Assembly: GCA_965233625.1 (NCBI GenBank)
Contig: OZ247499.1
Span: forward strand, 2,356,001 to 2,420,000
Length of the DNA stretch: 64,000 bases
Reading direction: 5' to 3'
Origin: G965233625 sp965233625
Lineage (GTDB): Bacteria > Planctomycetota > Planctomycetia > Pirellulales > Pirellulaceae
Below, piece by piece: positions 1 through 8,720 of the stretch. A program made the position numbers and the translations under genes. Position 1 is the stretch's first letter, and each line of letters begins with the position of its first letter. The notes under the pieces were generated by a model. The model had not been told where the DNA came from and searched no databases. It saw only the letters and a program-made list of their open reading frames with translations.

Positions 1-2
1 CT

Positions 3-2018
3 ATTTCCGCCAAAGTAGGCAAAGACGTCCAACCTAAAGTCACGCCGATCCGGCCGGCTACTAGCGAAAAAGAAATTTTTGAAAAGCGGCTACTGGCAGC
101 CAAAGCGAAAGAGATGGGCCTGGCGATCAGCGATTCCGCCATCATCGACTATCTGACAAAGTATTCCGATGACCAGCTGCTACCTGCCGATCTGCTGGCG
201 ATCCGTCGCGAGACGTTCCGCGACACGGTTTCTGAACAGGAATTGTTTGACCAGTTCCGCATTGAATTGATGGCTCAGAAGCTAGAGCAACTTGCTAACG
301 CGCCGCGCACCACGCTGACACCATCTTCTGCCTGGCATTACCACAACCGCACGGAACGCCAGGTGGTTGCCCAGGTGCTGCCGCTTGAATTGGCACAATA
401 CCGCGGCAACGTGATCTCGGAGGTGGGCGAACCCAGCAACGCGCAGCTGAAAGAGGTTTACGAAAAGTACAAGACGGAATATCCCTCGCCTGAACGCTGG
501 GAGCCTGCCTTCAAGCGGCCACGTAAATTCGCCATTGAAGCCCTCAAAGCCGATTACGAGGTATTCCTAGACGCCGCCAAAAAGGCAATCCCGATGAAAG
601 ATGTGGTCGCTGCGTACGAAGCCCGCATCGCAAACGGCGAGTTCGAGGATAAGTCTTCGGGCCTGGATGACATTCCCGTGCCGGAACCCTCCCCATCGTC
701 GGGCGACGAGCCAGAAACGGACGATCCTGCACCGGAAGACAAGAGGCCCGCCCCGGAAGATGGTGGCAGCCTTCTCAATCCGGGCGAAACATTTGTCGCT
801 TTGCAGGACGGGGCGGAAGCCAAAGAAGATGATACCCCCGCAAAGGATGATCCCGCTGAAAAAGCTGACGACACCAAGAAAGACGATACCCCAGCCGCCG
901 GTGACGATAAGCCCGCGGACGAGAAGCCAGCCGAACCAGCAGCCGAAGAGAAACCCAAGAAATTCCTTCCACTTGAAAAGGTAGAAGACACGCTGCGTAG
1001 CGTACTTGTTCAAGAGCTAAAGGAGGACGTGCGGAAGAAGATGGAAGACACCATCAAAGCCGTTAAACGGCGGATGCGTGACTATTACAACACCCGTCTG
1101 CGTGCAGCCGCCCGCAAAAAGGAGTTGCCTGCACCGATCAGCCTGAAATCACTGGCCAAGGAATTCCCGCAGCTTACGTATTCTCAGACCAAACTGCTCG
1201 ACCGCATTGAATTCGCCAAAACGGAACTGGGCAAGGCAAACTCCACTCTCTTCTACATCATTCGCAGCGCCCGTGGTATGCAGCCCTACCCGATGCGGGA
1301 ATTCACCCTAGCGGACCTGGCTTACAATGAGCAACTGGTTTCAGACTCAGCAGATCTGCGGTTCAGCCCCGACGAATTCGCTGATAGCATCGCCCAGGGC
1401 GGCTACGAAATGAAGTCGGACGTCATTCATCTCTACTGGCGGACCGAGGTCGAAGCGGCGGAGGTTCCCGAGTTTGAAGACATCCGAGATCAAGTCCGCG
1501 AAGCGTGGATCGACCTGGAGGCCCGCAAGCTGGCTGAAAAAGCCGCCCGCGCGAAAGCGGAACAGGCTGCTGGCGACAAAACGCTGAAAGAGCTGTTCCC
1601 CGACGAAGTCGAGGAAACCGGCGAATTCAAATGGCTGGTCCCGCCAAGCTTCAGCGCTGGCGCCTTCGGCGCCGAGAACACCAGCCGTACGCCGCGGCTG
1701 AACAAGAACGTTGAGAATGTGGAAGATCCTGGCAATGACTTTATGCAAGCCACGTTCGCCCTGGCGCCAGGCGAAACCGGCGTTGCCTGGAATGAAGACC
1801 ACTCGGTCTGCTACGCCATCGAAGTGCAGAAAGACGTGGTCGACGCCGACCAGCGGCTGGAAACATTCTTCACCTCGTGGGGCGAAGCCAGCCCGGCGAA
1901 CGAATACTCCGGCATGGTTTACGACGAGAACCTTGAGCTGCAACGCACCTGGTACGACAATCTCAACGACGAGATGAAAGTCACCTGGCAGCGCGAACCC
2001 TCAATCTTCTCCCGTTAA
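3..2018 (+). CDS. SurA/PpiC-like peptidyl-prolyl isomerase family protein (5' truncated by window)
   Basis: The reading frame is already open at base 3, so the start lies outside the window and the ATG at 114 is internal. The visible part is charged and helical, like the chaperone arms of SurA/PpiD-type periplasmic foldases. About 190 residues after the ATG comes a roughly 95-residue low-complexity stretch rich in D, E, P, K and A. After it, helical segments resume (motif PEFEDIRDQVREAW), as in PpiC-family C-terminal arms. I see no clear parvulin catalytic core, so a chaperone role outside the cytoplasm is inferred from family resemblance only. A strong hairpin terminator follows the stop. 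Planctomycetes often carry such proteins as large, lineage-specific versions. Confidence 0.6.
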   Translation: MSAKVGKDVQPKVTPIRPATSEKEIFEKRLLAAKAKEMGLAISDSAIIDYLTKYSDDQLLPADLLAIRRETFRDTVSEQELFDQFRIELMAQKLEQLANAPRTTLTPSSAWHYHNRTERQVVAQVLPLELAQYRGNVISEVGEPSNAQLKEVYEKYKTEYPSPERWEPAFKRPRKFAIEALKADYEVFLDAAKKAIPMKDVVAAYEARIANGEFEDKSSGLDDIPVPEPSPSSGDEPETDDPAPEDKRPAPEDGGSLLNPGETFVALQDGAEAKEDDTPAKDDPAEKADDTKKDDTPAAGDDKPADEKPAEPAAEEKPKKFLPLEKVEDTLRSVLVQELKEDVRKKMEDTIKAVKRRMRDYYNTRLRAAARKKELPAPISLKSLAKEFPQLTYSQTKLLDRIEFAKTELGKANSTLFYIIRSARGMQPYPMREFTLADLAYNEQLVSDSADLRFSPDEFADSIAQGGYEMKSDVIHLYWRTEVEAAEVPEFEDIRDQVREAWIDLEARKLAEKAARAKAEQAAGDKTLKELFPDEVEETGEFKWLVPPSFSAGAFGAENTSRTPRLNKNVENVEDPGNDFMQATFALAPGETGVAWNEDHSVCYAIEVQKDVVDADQRLETFFTSWGEASPANEYSGMVYDENLELQRTWYDNLNDEMKVTWQREPSIFSR

Positions 2019-2059
2019 GCTCCCGGACATCTTGCATCAAGATGCAGCCAAACCCAATC

Positions 2060-2103
2060 AACGCCAGAGGCTCTACTGCGACAAAGCCTCTGGCGTTTTC
2101 TTT
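2060..2103 (+). terminator. Intrinsic terminator overlapping the 3' end of the convergent gene
   Basis: A perfect 13-bp stem (2060-2072 with 2085-2097, aacgccagaggct and its complement) has a 12-base loop and is followed by ttttctttg. It sits 41 bases after the stop of the upstream chaperone gene. The right arm also encodes the last codons of the convergent gene ending at 2073. The minus strand lacks a good T-tract, so it probably works mainly for the plus strand. Confidence 0.75.
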
Positions 2104-2600
2104 GCGCTGGCGCCCTCTACTGCAGCCAGCAACTGCTGGCACAGGCGGGCTAACATTTCGTAAGTCAGCACGCTAACCGTGCGTTCACGGCACGCCGCGT
2201 CGCGCGAGGACTGGTAACGGCAGAGCGTCAATCCGCCGGAATTGATCAGCATTTCGTAATACAGAACCGATTTCTCAAGGTCCTGTGGCGGAGCGGACCG
2301 CAGTTGAATGTGCTGCAGAATCTCATCCGCTTCGATCACAGCCAGTGGTTCAAGCAGCAGGTTCACATTGCTGGCAATACGGTCAGCGATACCGCGCAAC
2401 TGTTCAAATTCCGCGTCGTGAAACGCTTCGTGTTGCAATTGCAGTTGATAGACGCCGCAGGCAAGTTGATCGGTGGTTGCCAGTTCGATTTGCAGCTGGC
2501 AGTGTTCATTGCGCAGAAGTTCGACGCTTTCCCCATGCGTATTCTGACGGAGAATCGCATCAACGGCGTCGTATATCTGTTGAATCGTGTGCGTATTCAT
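2073..2600 (-). CDS. Conserved-looking hypothetical protein, fourth gene of the prkA operon
   Basis: The product is 175 residues, soluble, without signal peptide or membrane segment. I do not recognise a named family. The start ATG (2600-2598) overlaps the spoVR stop TGA (2599-2597) as ATGA, so translation is very probably coupled to spoVR. The middle of the protein is rich in L, Q and H and the end is Ala/Lys-rich. Its place at the end of prkA-yeaH-spoVR suggests a role in the same stress or stationary-phase response, but this is inference from position only. Confidence 0.75.
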   Translation of the reverse strand: MNTHTIQQIYDAVDAILRQNTHGESVELLRNEHCQLQIELATTDQLACGVYQLQLQHEAFHDAEFEQLRGIADRIASNVNLLLEPLAVIEADEILQHIQLRSAPPQDLEKSVLYYEMLINSGGLTLCRYQSSRDAACRERTVSVLTYEMLARLCQQLLAAVEGASAKKTPEALSQ

Positions 2601-4159
2601 TTTGGTCTTTTCAGCTTTAAGGCGCCCACATCTAAGAAGGGCCGCCGGGGTTGCCTGTTAGAAAATTCGTTGCCGTCGTAGGCAATGACATGCCGGGAAT
2701 CGTCCACCATGGTTTCCAGATGCACGGGCCGGCTCCATAGCCGCTGCAAGTTCTTCAGCGTGTCGCGGGCGTGCTCTATTTTCAGTTCCACGCCGGTGTA
2801 TTCATGCAGCAGATATAGTTCGCCGCTGTTGCGGTAGTTGCCATTGGTGACGCTGATCACCGGGCGGCCAAGGTTGGTGAGGTTGAACAGCAGTTGCTGC
2901 TTCACCTGTTCAAACTTCCGCGATTCAATTTCGTAATAGCCAGAATCGTTGTTGTAGCCAAACTGAAAAAGGTTGTGCCGCTGACAGAATTCCAGCGTCA
3001 GAAATTCGTCAATGAAGGTCAGATCGTTGTGAATCTTCCGCACTTCAAAAATCTTCTCGCGGCCGGCGCCTGCGTTAGTGTTCCAGTTCTGCCGCTCTTT
3101 CATATCGTCGCAGGCGTAATACTCCTGACCGTGGCAGCCACGGTTCCAACGGTCTTCGATATCGCGGAACAGCTCCACGCCCAGCTTGTACGGATTCAGC
3201 CGCGTGTGCGACGTCGCCAGCGTGCCCGCGCAGTGATCGGCGTAGCAGATCAGATCGGGGGGTTCGATGCCGTGACGGGTCATGATGGTTGAGTGCCAAT
3301 AAGTAGCCCAACCTTCGTTCATGATCTTCGTCTGACCCTGCGGTGCGAAGTAATACGCTTCGTCGCGGATGATGGAAAGCACATCCGCCTGCCAGGGCTT
3401 TAGCGGCGCGTGATCGATCACAAATTGCAGGACATCGCGGGTTGGCGATTCAGGCAACACCTGTGTCTGACGCGATTGCCGCCGCTGACGACGTTTATCT
3501 TCCTGCAACAGCTTGTCCGGCGGATTTACATACGGATCCATGTAAGACTTGGCGGCAAACCGCGGAGAAAGCTCCGGCTCGTCCTCTGCGGTGTTATCCG
3601 TAAACCGCTCTTCGTGCGTTACTTCGGTCCGCTGAATGAACGGCGAGTGCACATCTATCAGATCCTCGATACTCAAGCAGGCGTCGATAAAATCTTCCAC
3701 TTCTTCCACACCAAACCGGTCCATATACCGGCGGATGCGGTTGCCATGGTTCGCCATGCCGTCGATCATCTTGCGATTGGTCTTGCTGAACCAGTCGTTG
3801 TTTTTGAAGAAGTCACAGTGCCCATAAACGTGCGCCATCACCAGCTTATGATCCGTGATGCCATTGCTGGCCAGCAGGTACGCGTAGCAAGGATCGTTGT
3901 TAATGACCAGTTCATAGATTTTCTGCAGCCCGTAAGAGTAGCCCTTCCGCAACTGCTGATACTCCATCCCGAACCGCCAGTGCGGATACCGTGTAGGGAA
4001 GCCGCCATAGGCAGCAATGGCGTTCAGTTGATCCGCGCTGACAACTTCAAAAATGGTCGGAAAAAAGTCCAGCCCGTAGTCGCTTGCATAACGCTCCATA
4101 TCACGCTGCACTTTGACAAGTTCAGGCGGAAGAGGTTTGAAATGTGGTGCGACGGACAT
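2597..4159 (-). CDS. spoVR: SpoVR family protein
   Basis: The 520-residue product starts MSVAPHFKPLPPEL and has the usual SpoVR length (about 500-520). It carries typical family stretches: PTIFEVVSADQLNAIAAYGG near the start, HVYGHCDFFKNNDWFS, and NEGWATYWHS with HxxH-like histidines that suggest metal binding. E. coli YcgB and Bacillus SpoVR are relatives; the biochemical function is unknown. The frame stays open to 4501, but the upstream part overlaps the end of yeaH and translates an intergenic repeat, so I place the start at ATG 4159 behind a weak tGGAAA ribosome site. It is the third gene of a kinase / VWA protein / SpoVR operon conserved in many bacteria. Confidence 0.92.
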   Translation of the reverse strand: MSVAPHFKPLPPELVKVQRDMERYASDYGLDFFPTIFEVVSADQLNAIAAYGGFPTRYPHWRFGMEYQQLRKGYSYGLQKIYELVINNDPCYAYLLASNGITDHKLVMAHVYGHCDFFKNNDWFSKTNRKMIDGMANHGNRIRRYMDRFGVEEVEDFIDACLSIEDLIDVHSPFIQRTEVTHEERFTDNTAEDEPELSPRFAAKSYMDPYVNPPDKLLQEDKRRQRRQSRQTQVLPESPTRDVLQFVIDHAPLKPWQADVLSIIRDEAYYFAPQGQTKIMNEGWATYWHSTIMTRHGIEPPDLICYADHCAGTLATSHTRLNPYKLGVELFRDIEDRWNRGCHGQEYYACDDMKERQNWNTNAGAGREKIFEVRKIHNDLTFIDEFLTLEFCQRHNLFQFGYNNDSGYYEIESRKFEQVKQQLLFNLTNLGRPVISVTNGNYRNSGELYLLHEYTGVELKIEHARDTLKNLQRLWSRPVHLETMVDDSRHVIAYDGNEFSNRQPRRPFLDVGALKLKRPK

Positions 4160-4187
4160 GATCTGTTTCCAGTTTGAATGAAATTCA

Positions 4188-4323
4188 CTAACCCGAAGCG
4201 CGAGCGAGGGGCGGTTGATGTGGATGCGAACACGAGCGGTTTTGGCTGAATTTCGCTGAGCAGTGGACTTCAACCGGCGGTACTCTGCATACTCCGGCGT
4301 CCCTCGCTGGCGCTTCGGGTTAG
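4188..4323. repeat. Palindromic intergenic element of planctomycete NPKRQRG type
   Basis: Two 23-base arms, ctaacccgaagcgcg... (4188-4210) and its inverted partner (4301-4323), match at 22 of 23 positions and enclose about 90 bases. It lies between the yeaH stop (4356) and the spoVR start (4159). Translated on the minus strand, one arm reads NPKRQRGT and the other PSLALRVSE, peptides that recur as annotation artefacts in planctomycete genomes. I read it as a REP- or MITE-like repeat rather than coding sequence. I saw no second copy in this window. Confidence 0.7.
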
Positions 4324-4355
4324 TTTCGTGTTTGTGGTTTGGATGTCGAAAGCGG

Positions 4356-5465
4356 CTACTTACCTTTGCCCAGGAACGTGCGGATGGAGTCGAAAATGGC
4401 TTCCTTACCGGCAATCTCTGACAGCACCAGATTCTCGACCGTAGCGCCGAATTCACTTTCCAGCGCGTAAATGTAATCACCGCTGCCATACGGACTTTCA
4501 ACTTGCCCGTAGCAGAACAGATTGCAGGCGGGCAGCAGATTTTCGCGAAGCGTGCTCAACGCCCGGACGTTGTCTTCGCCCCAGTTGTCCCCGTCGGAAA
4601 ACTGGAAGCAGTAGATGTTCCAGTCCGCAGCCGGATAGTGTTTCTCCAGCAGGTTGTGACACACCTCATAAGCGGAGCTGATCCGCGTGCCGCCGCTTTC
4701 GCGGGTACGGTAAAAGCGATCTTCGTCCACTTCGCGCGCTGCCGCATCGTGAATGATGTAACGTCTTTCCACTCCTTCGTACTGGCTTCGCAACCACGTA
4801 TCGATCCAGAACGCTTCGGTCCGTACAATCTGTTTCTGGGCATCCGTCATCGAGCCGGAAACGTCCATCATGTACACAATCACCGCGCTGGCGCCGGGCT
4901 CTGTGACGTATTCCCACGAACGGTAACGCCGGTCCTCGCGCATGGGGGTTACGCGGGGCCGCTGCGGATTGTAAGCGCCTTCAGTGATCTGCCGCCGCAA
5001 CGCTTCCACATAGGTGCGTTTGAAGTGCCGTAGCGATTCCGGTCCGACGCGGCGAATGCTGTTGTACCGCGTTTTCTCTTCGGCGATGTTCTCACGGCCT
5101 TTCGGTTCAATCCGCGGCAGTTCCAGTTCATCGCCCAGCATCTCTGCCAGTTCTTCGATGCCGATGTCGACCTCCAGAATGTGCTGACCGGGATCGCTGC
5201 CTGCCGTTCCTTGCCCATCGCCATCCGCGTCGTTGCCACGCGCGATGGGCTGCCCAGGCTCGCCATCGCCCTGCCCGACGCCGCCGTTGTTCGTCCCGTA
5301 GCGGAAGTGCGGCACGTCCAGTTGGGGGACGGGAATGCTTACCATGTCGCCGCCCTTGCGGCCGATCATCTCACCGTGGGTGATATACTTCCGCAGATTC
5401 TCGCGGATCTTGCCGCGGACAATCTGCTGGAAGCGGCCTTCGTCACGTTCAATCTTGGTTGCCAT
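4356..5465 (-). CDS. yeaH: YeaH/YhbH (DUF444) family VWA protein
   Basis: The 369-residue protein opens with the DUF444 signature (FQQIVRGKIRENLRKYI, residues 12-28) followed by a Gly/Asp-rich linker (about 58-95). It has a von Willebrand A-type domain with the metal-ion-dependent adhesion motif DVSGSM at residues 201-206. Family members are always linked to PrkA/YeaG kinases and SpoVR; in E. coli yeaGH is induced by nitrogen starvation and stationary phase. The gene starts 15 bases after the prkA stop and is followed, across a palindromic repeat, by spoVR. The function is probably to bind or present a partner to the kinase, which is inference. Confidence 0.93.
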   Translation of the reverse strand: MATKIERDEGRFQQIVRGKIRENLRKYITHGEMIGRKGGDMVSIPVPQLDVPHFRYGTNNGGVGQGDGEPGQPIARGNDADGDGQGTAGSDPGQHILEVDIGIEELAEMLGDELELPRIEPKGRENIAEEKTRYNSIRRVGPESLRHFKRTYVEALRRQITEGAYNPQRPRVTPMREDRRYRSWEYVTEPGASAVIVYMMDVSGSMTDAQKQIVRTEAFWIDTWLRSQYEGVERRYIIHDAAAREVDEDRFYRTRESGGTRISSAYEVCHNLLEKHYPAADWNIYCFQFSDGDNWGEDNVRALSTLRENLLPACNLFCYGQVESPYGSGDYIYALESEFGATVENLVLSEIAGKEAIFDSIRTFLGKGK

Positions 5466-5480
5466 GCCAGGGCGGCTCCG

Positions 5481-7523
5481 TTAGGAAGTTGCATCGCCGC
5501 GGGCGAAGATGCTGGCTACATAGTTCAGCACATCCGTCGCGCTCTCTTCGTTGTATCCGTAGTCGCGGATCAGGCGGCTCTTGACCACATCGATCTTCGC
5601 CTGCGTATCCTGATCCACGACATTTGACACCAGGCTGGTCAGCTTGATCGTGTCTTTCTGATCTTCGAACAGCTTGAGTTGCAACGCCTTATGCAGCCGC
5701 TCATTCGTTTTGAACTCGAACTTCTTACCGTCGATTGACAGCGCACCGATGTAGTTCATGATCTCGCGGCGGAAATCGTCTTTACGGCTGGCAGGGATGT
5801 CAATCTTCTCTTCGATGGAACGCATCAGCCGCTCATCGGGCTCATCGTATTGCCCGGTGAATTTGTTTTTCACCTTCTCACGCTGCGTGTAGGCTTTGAT
5901 GTTGTCGATGTAGTTGCCGCAGAGGCGGTGCAGGGCGTCGTCGTCGGCCGCGATGGCCCGCTGCACTTCGTTCTTGACGATGTTCTCGTACTCTTCTTTC
6001 ACCACGGAAAGCAGTTCGCGGTAGTTGTTGCGTGTTTCATCGCTGTTGATCAGCGAATGATTTCGCAGCCCGGCTTCCAGTTCGTTCAGCACCATGAATG
6101 GATTGATGGACTGCGAACCGGGATGAGCAACCAGCGCGTTAGAGATTTTGTCCTGCACATACCGCGGCGAAATCCCCTGCATCCCCTCGATACGTGTTTC
6201 CGCCTTCAGCTCTTTGATGTTTTCATCGGTAAAGCCGGGCAGCGATTTGCCGTCGTACAGCTTCAGCTTCTGAAGCAGCGTCACACCCGCATGGTTGGCT
6301 TCTTCCAGCCGCGTCAGCACGGCCCACATGGCCGCCATTTCAATGGTGTGCGGCGCGATGTGTTTGCCCTTCACCTTCTGCGGGTTGTAGTCCTTCTCGT
6401 AGATGCTGATTTCATCTGACAGGCGAGTGACGTAAGGCACGTCAATCTTCACGGTCCGGTCGCGGAGCGCTTCCATAAACTCGTTGCTTTGCAGGCGACG
6501 ATATTCTGGTTCGTTGGTGTGTCCGAGAATGACTTCGTCGATATCCGTCTGGGCGAACTTCTTCGGCTTGACCTTGTGCTCTTGGCTGGCGCCGAGCAGA
6601 TCGTACAGAAAGGCGACGTCCAGCTTCAGCACCTCCACGAATTCGATAATGCCACGGTTGGCGACATTGAATTCGCCATCGAAGTTGAAGGCGCGCGGGT
6701 CGCTGTCGCTGCCATACTCGGCGATCTTGCGGTAGTTGATGTCGCCAGTCAGTTCCGTCGAATCCTGGTTCTTCTCATCCTTAGGCTGGAAGGTGCCGAT
6801 GCCGACGCGGTCCTGTTCGCTAAGGATCACGCGTTTGACCCGCACATCGCGCATGACGCGTGTCCAGTCGCCATCGCATGACTTCAGCCGCTGTGCGTAC
6901 ATGAAGCGGCAGAACGGATCGAGCTGCCCGTGGATGGTGACGTGGTAATCATCGCGACCACGCCCGCGGTTGAGATTTTCCTCCACCTCCGGCCGGAACC
7001 GCGACGGGATCAGGTGCAGCGGCTCTTCGTTCATCGGGCACCAGGCAACTTCGCCGGTTTCCGGGTCACGCCAGCCAAGCGTGTAAAGGGCGCCTTCGTC
7101 CGTGCGCGAATAACGCTCGAGCCCCTTCTTCAACAGCCTGGCGATGGTGCTTTTGCTAGAGCCGACCGGCCCGTGCAGCAGCAATACACGTTTTTCGATA
7201 CCGTAGCCGTGCGCGGCGCTTTTCAGTGCGTTGACCAGTTGTTCCAGAGAATCATTCAGCCCGAACACCGCGTCGGCGCCGTTGTCGACGGGATCGGAAA
7301 AGAAGTGATAGCGCGTACGTGTTTCGCCGCGGGTTTCTTCGTAGTCTTCGGCGCCATACGACATAATCATGTCATAAACGCGTTCAAACGCGTTGCGTGT
7401 GATGGCGGGGTTTTCGCGCACCAGGTCCAGGTACTCTTCAAAAGAGCCTTCCCAGTTCTTCCTGCGATACTGCTGCAGATCCTGACGCTCTGCAATCAGC
7501 GAAACAATTTCCGGGCCGCCCAT
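5481..7523 (-). CDS. prkA: PrkA family serine protein kinase
   Basis: The 680-residue product has the PrkA AAA-type N-terminal domain with P-loop GPVGSSKST (residues about 118-126) and the typical N-terminal stretch WEGSFEEYL. The C-terminal half is the PrkA kinase-related domain (SINPFMVLNELEAGLRNHSL and what follows). PrkA/YeaG phosphorylates proteins on serine and acts in stress and nitrogen-starvation adaptation; ATPase/protease activity is reported for some homologues. Two in-frame ATGs exist, at 7529 and 7523. The AGGAG site at 7535-7531 is only 1 base from the first but 7 from the second, so I chose 7523. It heads the operon, and a long gene-poor region lies upstream. Confidence 0.95.
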   Translation of the reverse strand: MGGPEIVSLIAERQDLQQYRRKNWEGSFEEYLDLVRENPAITRNAFERVYDMIMSYGAEDYEETRGETRTRYHFFSDPVDNGADAVFGLNDSLEQLVNALKSAAHGYGIEKRVLLLHGPVGSSKSTIARLLKKGLERYSRTDEGALYTLGWRDPETGEVAWCPMNEEPLHLIPSRFRPEVEENLNRGRGRDDYHVTIHGQLDPFCRFMYAQRLKSCDGDWTRVMRDVRVKRVILSEQDRVGIGTFQPKDEKNQDSTELTGDINYRKIAEYGSDSDPRAFNFDGEFNVANRGIIEFVEVLKLDVAFLYDLLGASQEHKVKPKKFAQTDIDEVILGHTNEPEYRRLQSNEFMEALRDRTVKIDVPYVTRLSDEISIYEKDYNPQKVKGKHIAPHTIEMAAMWAVLTRLEEANHAGVTLLQKLKLYDGKSLPGFTDENIKELKAETRIEGMQGISPRYVQDKISNALVAHPGSQSINPFMVLNELEAGLRNHSLINSDETRNNYRELLSVVKEEYENIVKNEVQRAIAADDDALHRLCGNYIDNIKAYTQREKVKNKFTGQYDEPDERLMRSIEEKIDIPASRKDDFRREIMNYIGALSIDGKKFEFKTNERLHKALQLKLFEDQKDTIKLTSLVSNVVDQDTQAKIDVVKSRLIRDYGYNEESATDVLNYVASIFARGDATS

Positions 7524-7530
7524 ATTCATT

Positions 7531-7535
7531 CTCCT
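7531..7535 (-). promoter_or_regulatory. Ribosome binding site of prkA (decides the start)
   Basis: AGGAG on the minus strand lies 7 bases before ATG 7523 and 1 base before ATG 7529, which favours the downstream start. Confidence 0.7.
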
Positions 7536-8350
7536 GAGGAAGCGTTTTCAGCCGCAGACGGTTTGGTTCGCACTGCGGCCGCAACGCATGTTGCATCCAG
7601 TGAGTTGCTTCCGACGGTCGCACCGTCTCCGCTCGCTGCCAGCACGAAGAAGCGGTGCAATCGCCTTAGTCACAAGTAAAACGTGGTCATGTACGCATTT
7701 TTCAAGGTTCTAAAAACTTCTCAGGTCCGGGCGCCGCTCTGTTCTTTTTGGCTTCCACCGCCTGTAAAGGCGCAGCATTCCAGCGACCCTGAAGCGGTGG
7801 GAACGCAGCAGGGCCCGTTGGTTTGCTGCCACATTGCGGACGCCCACGTTTCCCTGGCAGAGAACGAGAAGGTCCGGGTAGAGTGCAACCAGAAACGCAA
7901 TGCAGGGCTACAGCTCTAGGAGGCCGGGAGCGAGGCCAGAAACTTGAGAAAGAGCGTTTGTAGGCAGGGGGCAGGCTTGCGAGGCAATGGGCAGAATAGC
8001 TTCCAGCGAAGCCAACTGGTCGTCCCTTACGCAGTGCCTGAGCCGTCTTCTAACACGCTCTAAGTATGCCGGCGCCAGGGCTGCGTGACAAATAAACTTG
8101 CAAGGGAAGAATCGCCCGTAGGCCTTATAAAAGCAAATCGTGCTTGAGGTGCACAAATACGCCAAACCGTTATCAGCAAGCAGTTTGCCGTGACCAGAAC
8201 AAGCGTCAGCGGAGTGGAAAGAAATTTAGCTGGAACGCAGACACTTTATCCTTCGTTTGCTGGACACTGCGTCGCGCGGCAGAAGAATGCAACGCAGTGT
8301 GAGTTATCGTGCGTGTTGCAGCACGCAAGGAACAAACGATGCAGGCAGCT
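7536..8350. other. Gene-poor region upstream of the prkA operon
   Basis: About 800 bases with no convincing gene. Two open frames (7683-7919 plus, 78 codons; 7908-8165 minus, 85 codons) have unusual composition, no clear ribosome site and no recognisable product. I see one small GNRA-capped hairpin (cgcctgtaaaggcg near 7761) and an 8-bp inverted repeat cactgcgt/acgcagtg near 8266-8302, neither with a T-tract. The prkA promoter must lie here, but I could not pick out a sigma-54 or sigma-70 box with confidence. Confidence 0.4.
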
Positions 8351-8545
8351 TTACGCGCCTTTGTCGATCTTCTTCTGCGCCGCGGCAAGCCCCTTGGCGA
8401 TGGTGTCGTTACATTCCGTCGCACTTAATTTGGCGAGATGAATGAAGGCTTCCGAAAGCACTCGTTTCGTATCCGCCACAGAGATCTGTGTCTTGTCTGT
8501 GTCGGCGCTGCGTGCAACCTGGTTGTAAAAATCGGTAAGTTTCAT
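8351..8545 (-). CDS. Small hypothetical protein (64 residues)
   Basis: The frame runs to 8710, but the credible start is ATG 8545, giving a 64-residue acidic/basic helical protein beginning MKLTDFYNQVARSADTD. An AAGGTGG ribosome site lies just upstream on the minus strand. The sequence upstream of this ATG reads as Cys-rich nonsense. The product has Ala/Lys/Thr-rich helices and an end rich in Lys (AAQKKIDKG). I do not recognise the family; small planctomycete proteins of this style are usually annotated hypothetical. Confidence 0.6.
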   Translation of the reverse strand: MKLTDFYNQVARSADTDKTQISVADTKRVLSEAFIHLAKLSATECNDTIAKGLAAAQKKIDKGA

Positions 8546-8720
8546 GGCGGCCACCTTGAGTAAAGAAATGGAAAGACTGCAGTGAGGTGAATTCAGCATG
8601 CACCCGCTGCATGCTACGAGGTTATATCTTAAATCTTCAAAGGCGATAATACGTTTTACGCAAGCCGCCTCGGCGACGGCTACAATTGGCGAACATCGAT
8701 AGATCTTCAAAAGTCACCGG

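Noticed and set aside
3410..4177. 255-codon plus-strand frame
   Set aside because: It is antisense to spoVR and not recognisable.
4160..4501. N-terminal extension of the SpoVR frame to 4501 (with NPKRQRG peptide)
   Set aside because: It overlaps yeaH, runs through a palindromic repeat, and does not match the family, so it is a translation artefact.
7683..7919. 78-codon plus-strand frame
   Set aside because: No ribosome site, odd composition, no recognisable domain; it lies in a gene-poor region, so kept only as non-coding description.
7908..8165. 85-codon minus-strand frame
   Set aside because: Cys-rich and unpatterned, without start signal; treated as chance.
8266..8302. 8-bp inverted repeat cactgcgt/acgcagtg as a terminator of the small gene
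   Set aside because: No T-tract on either strand and a long loop, so not called.
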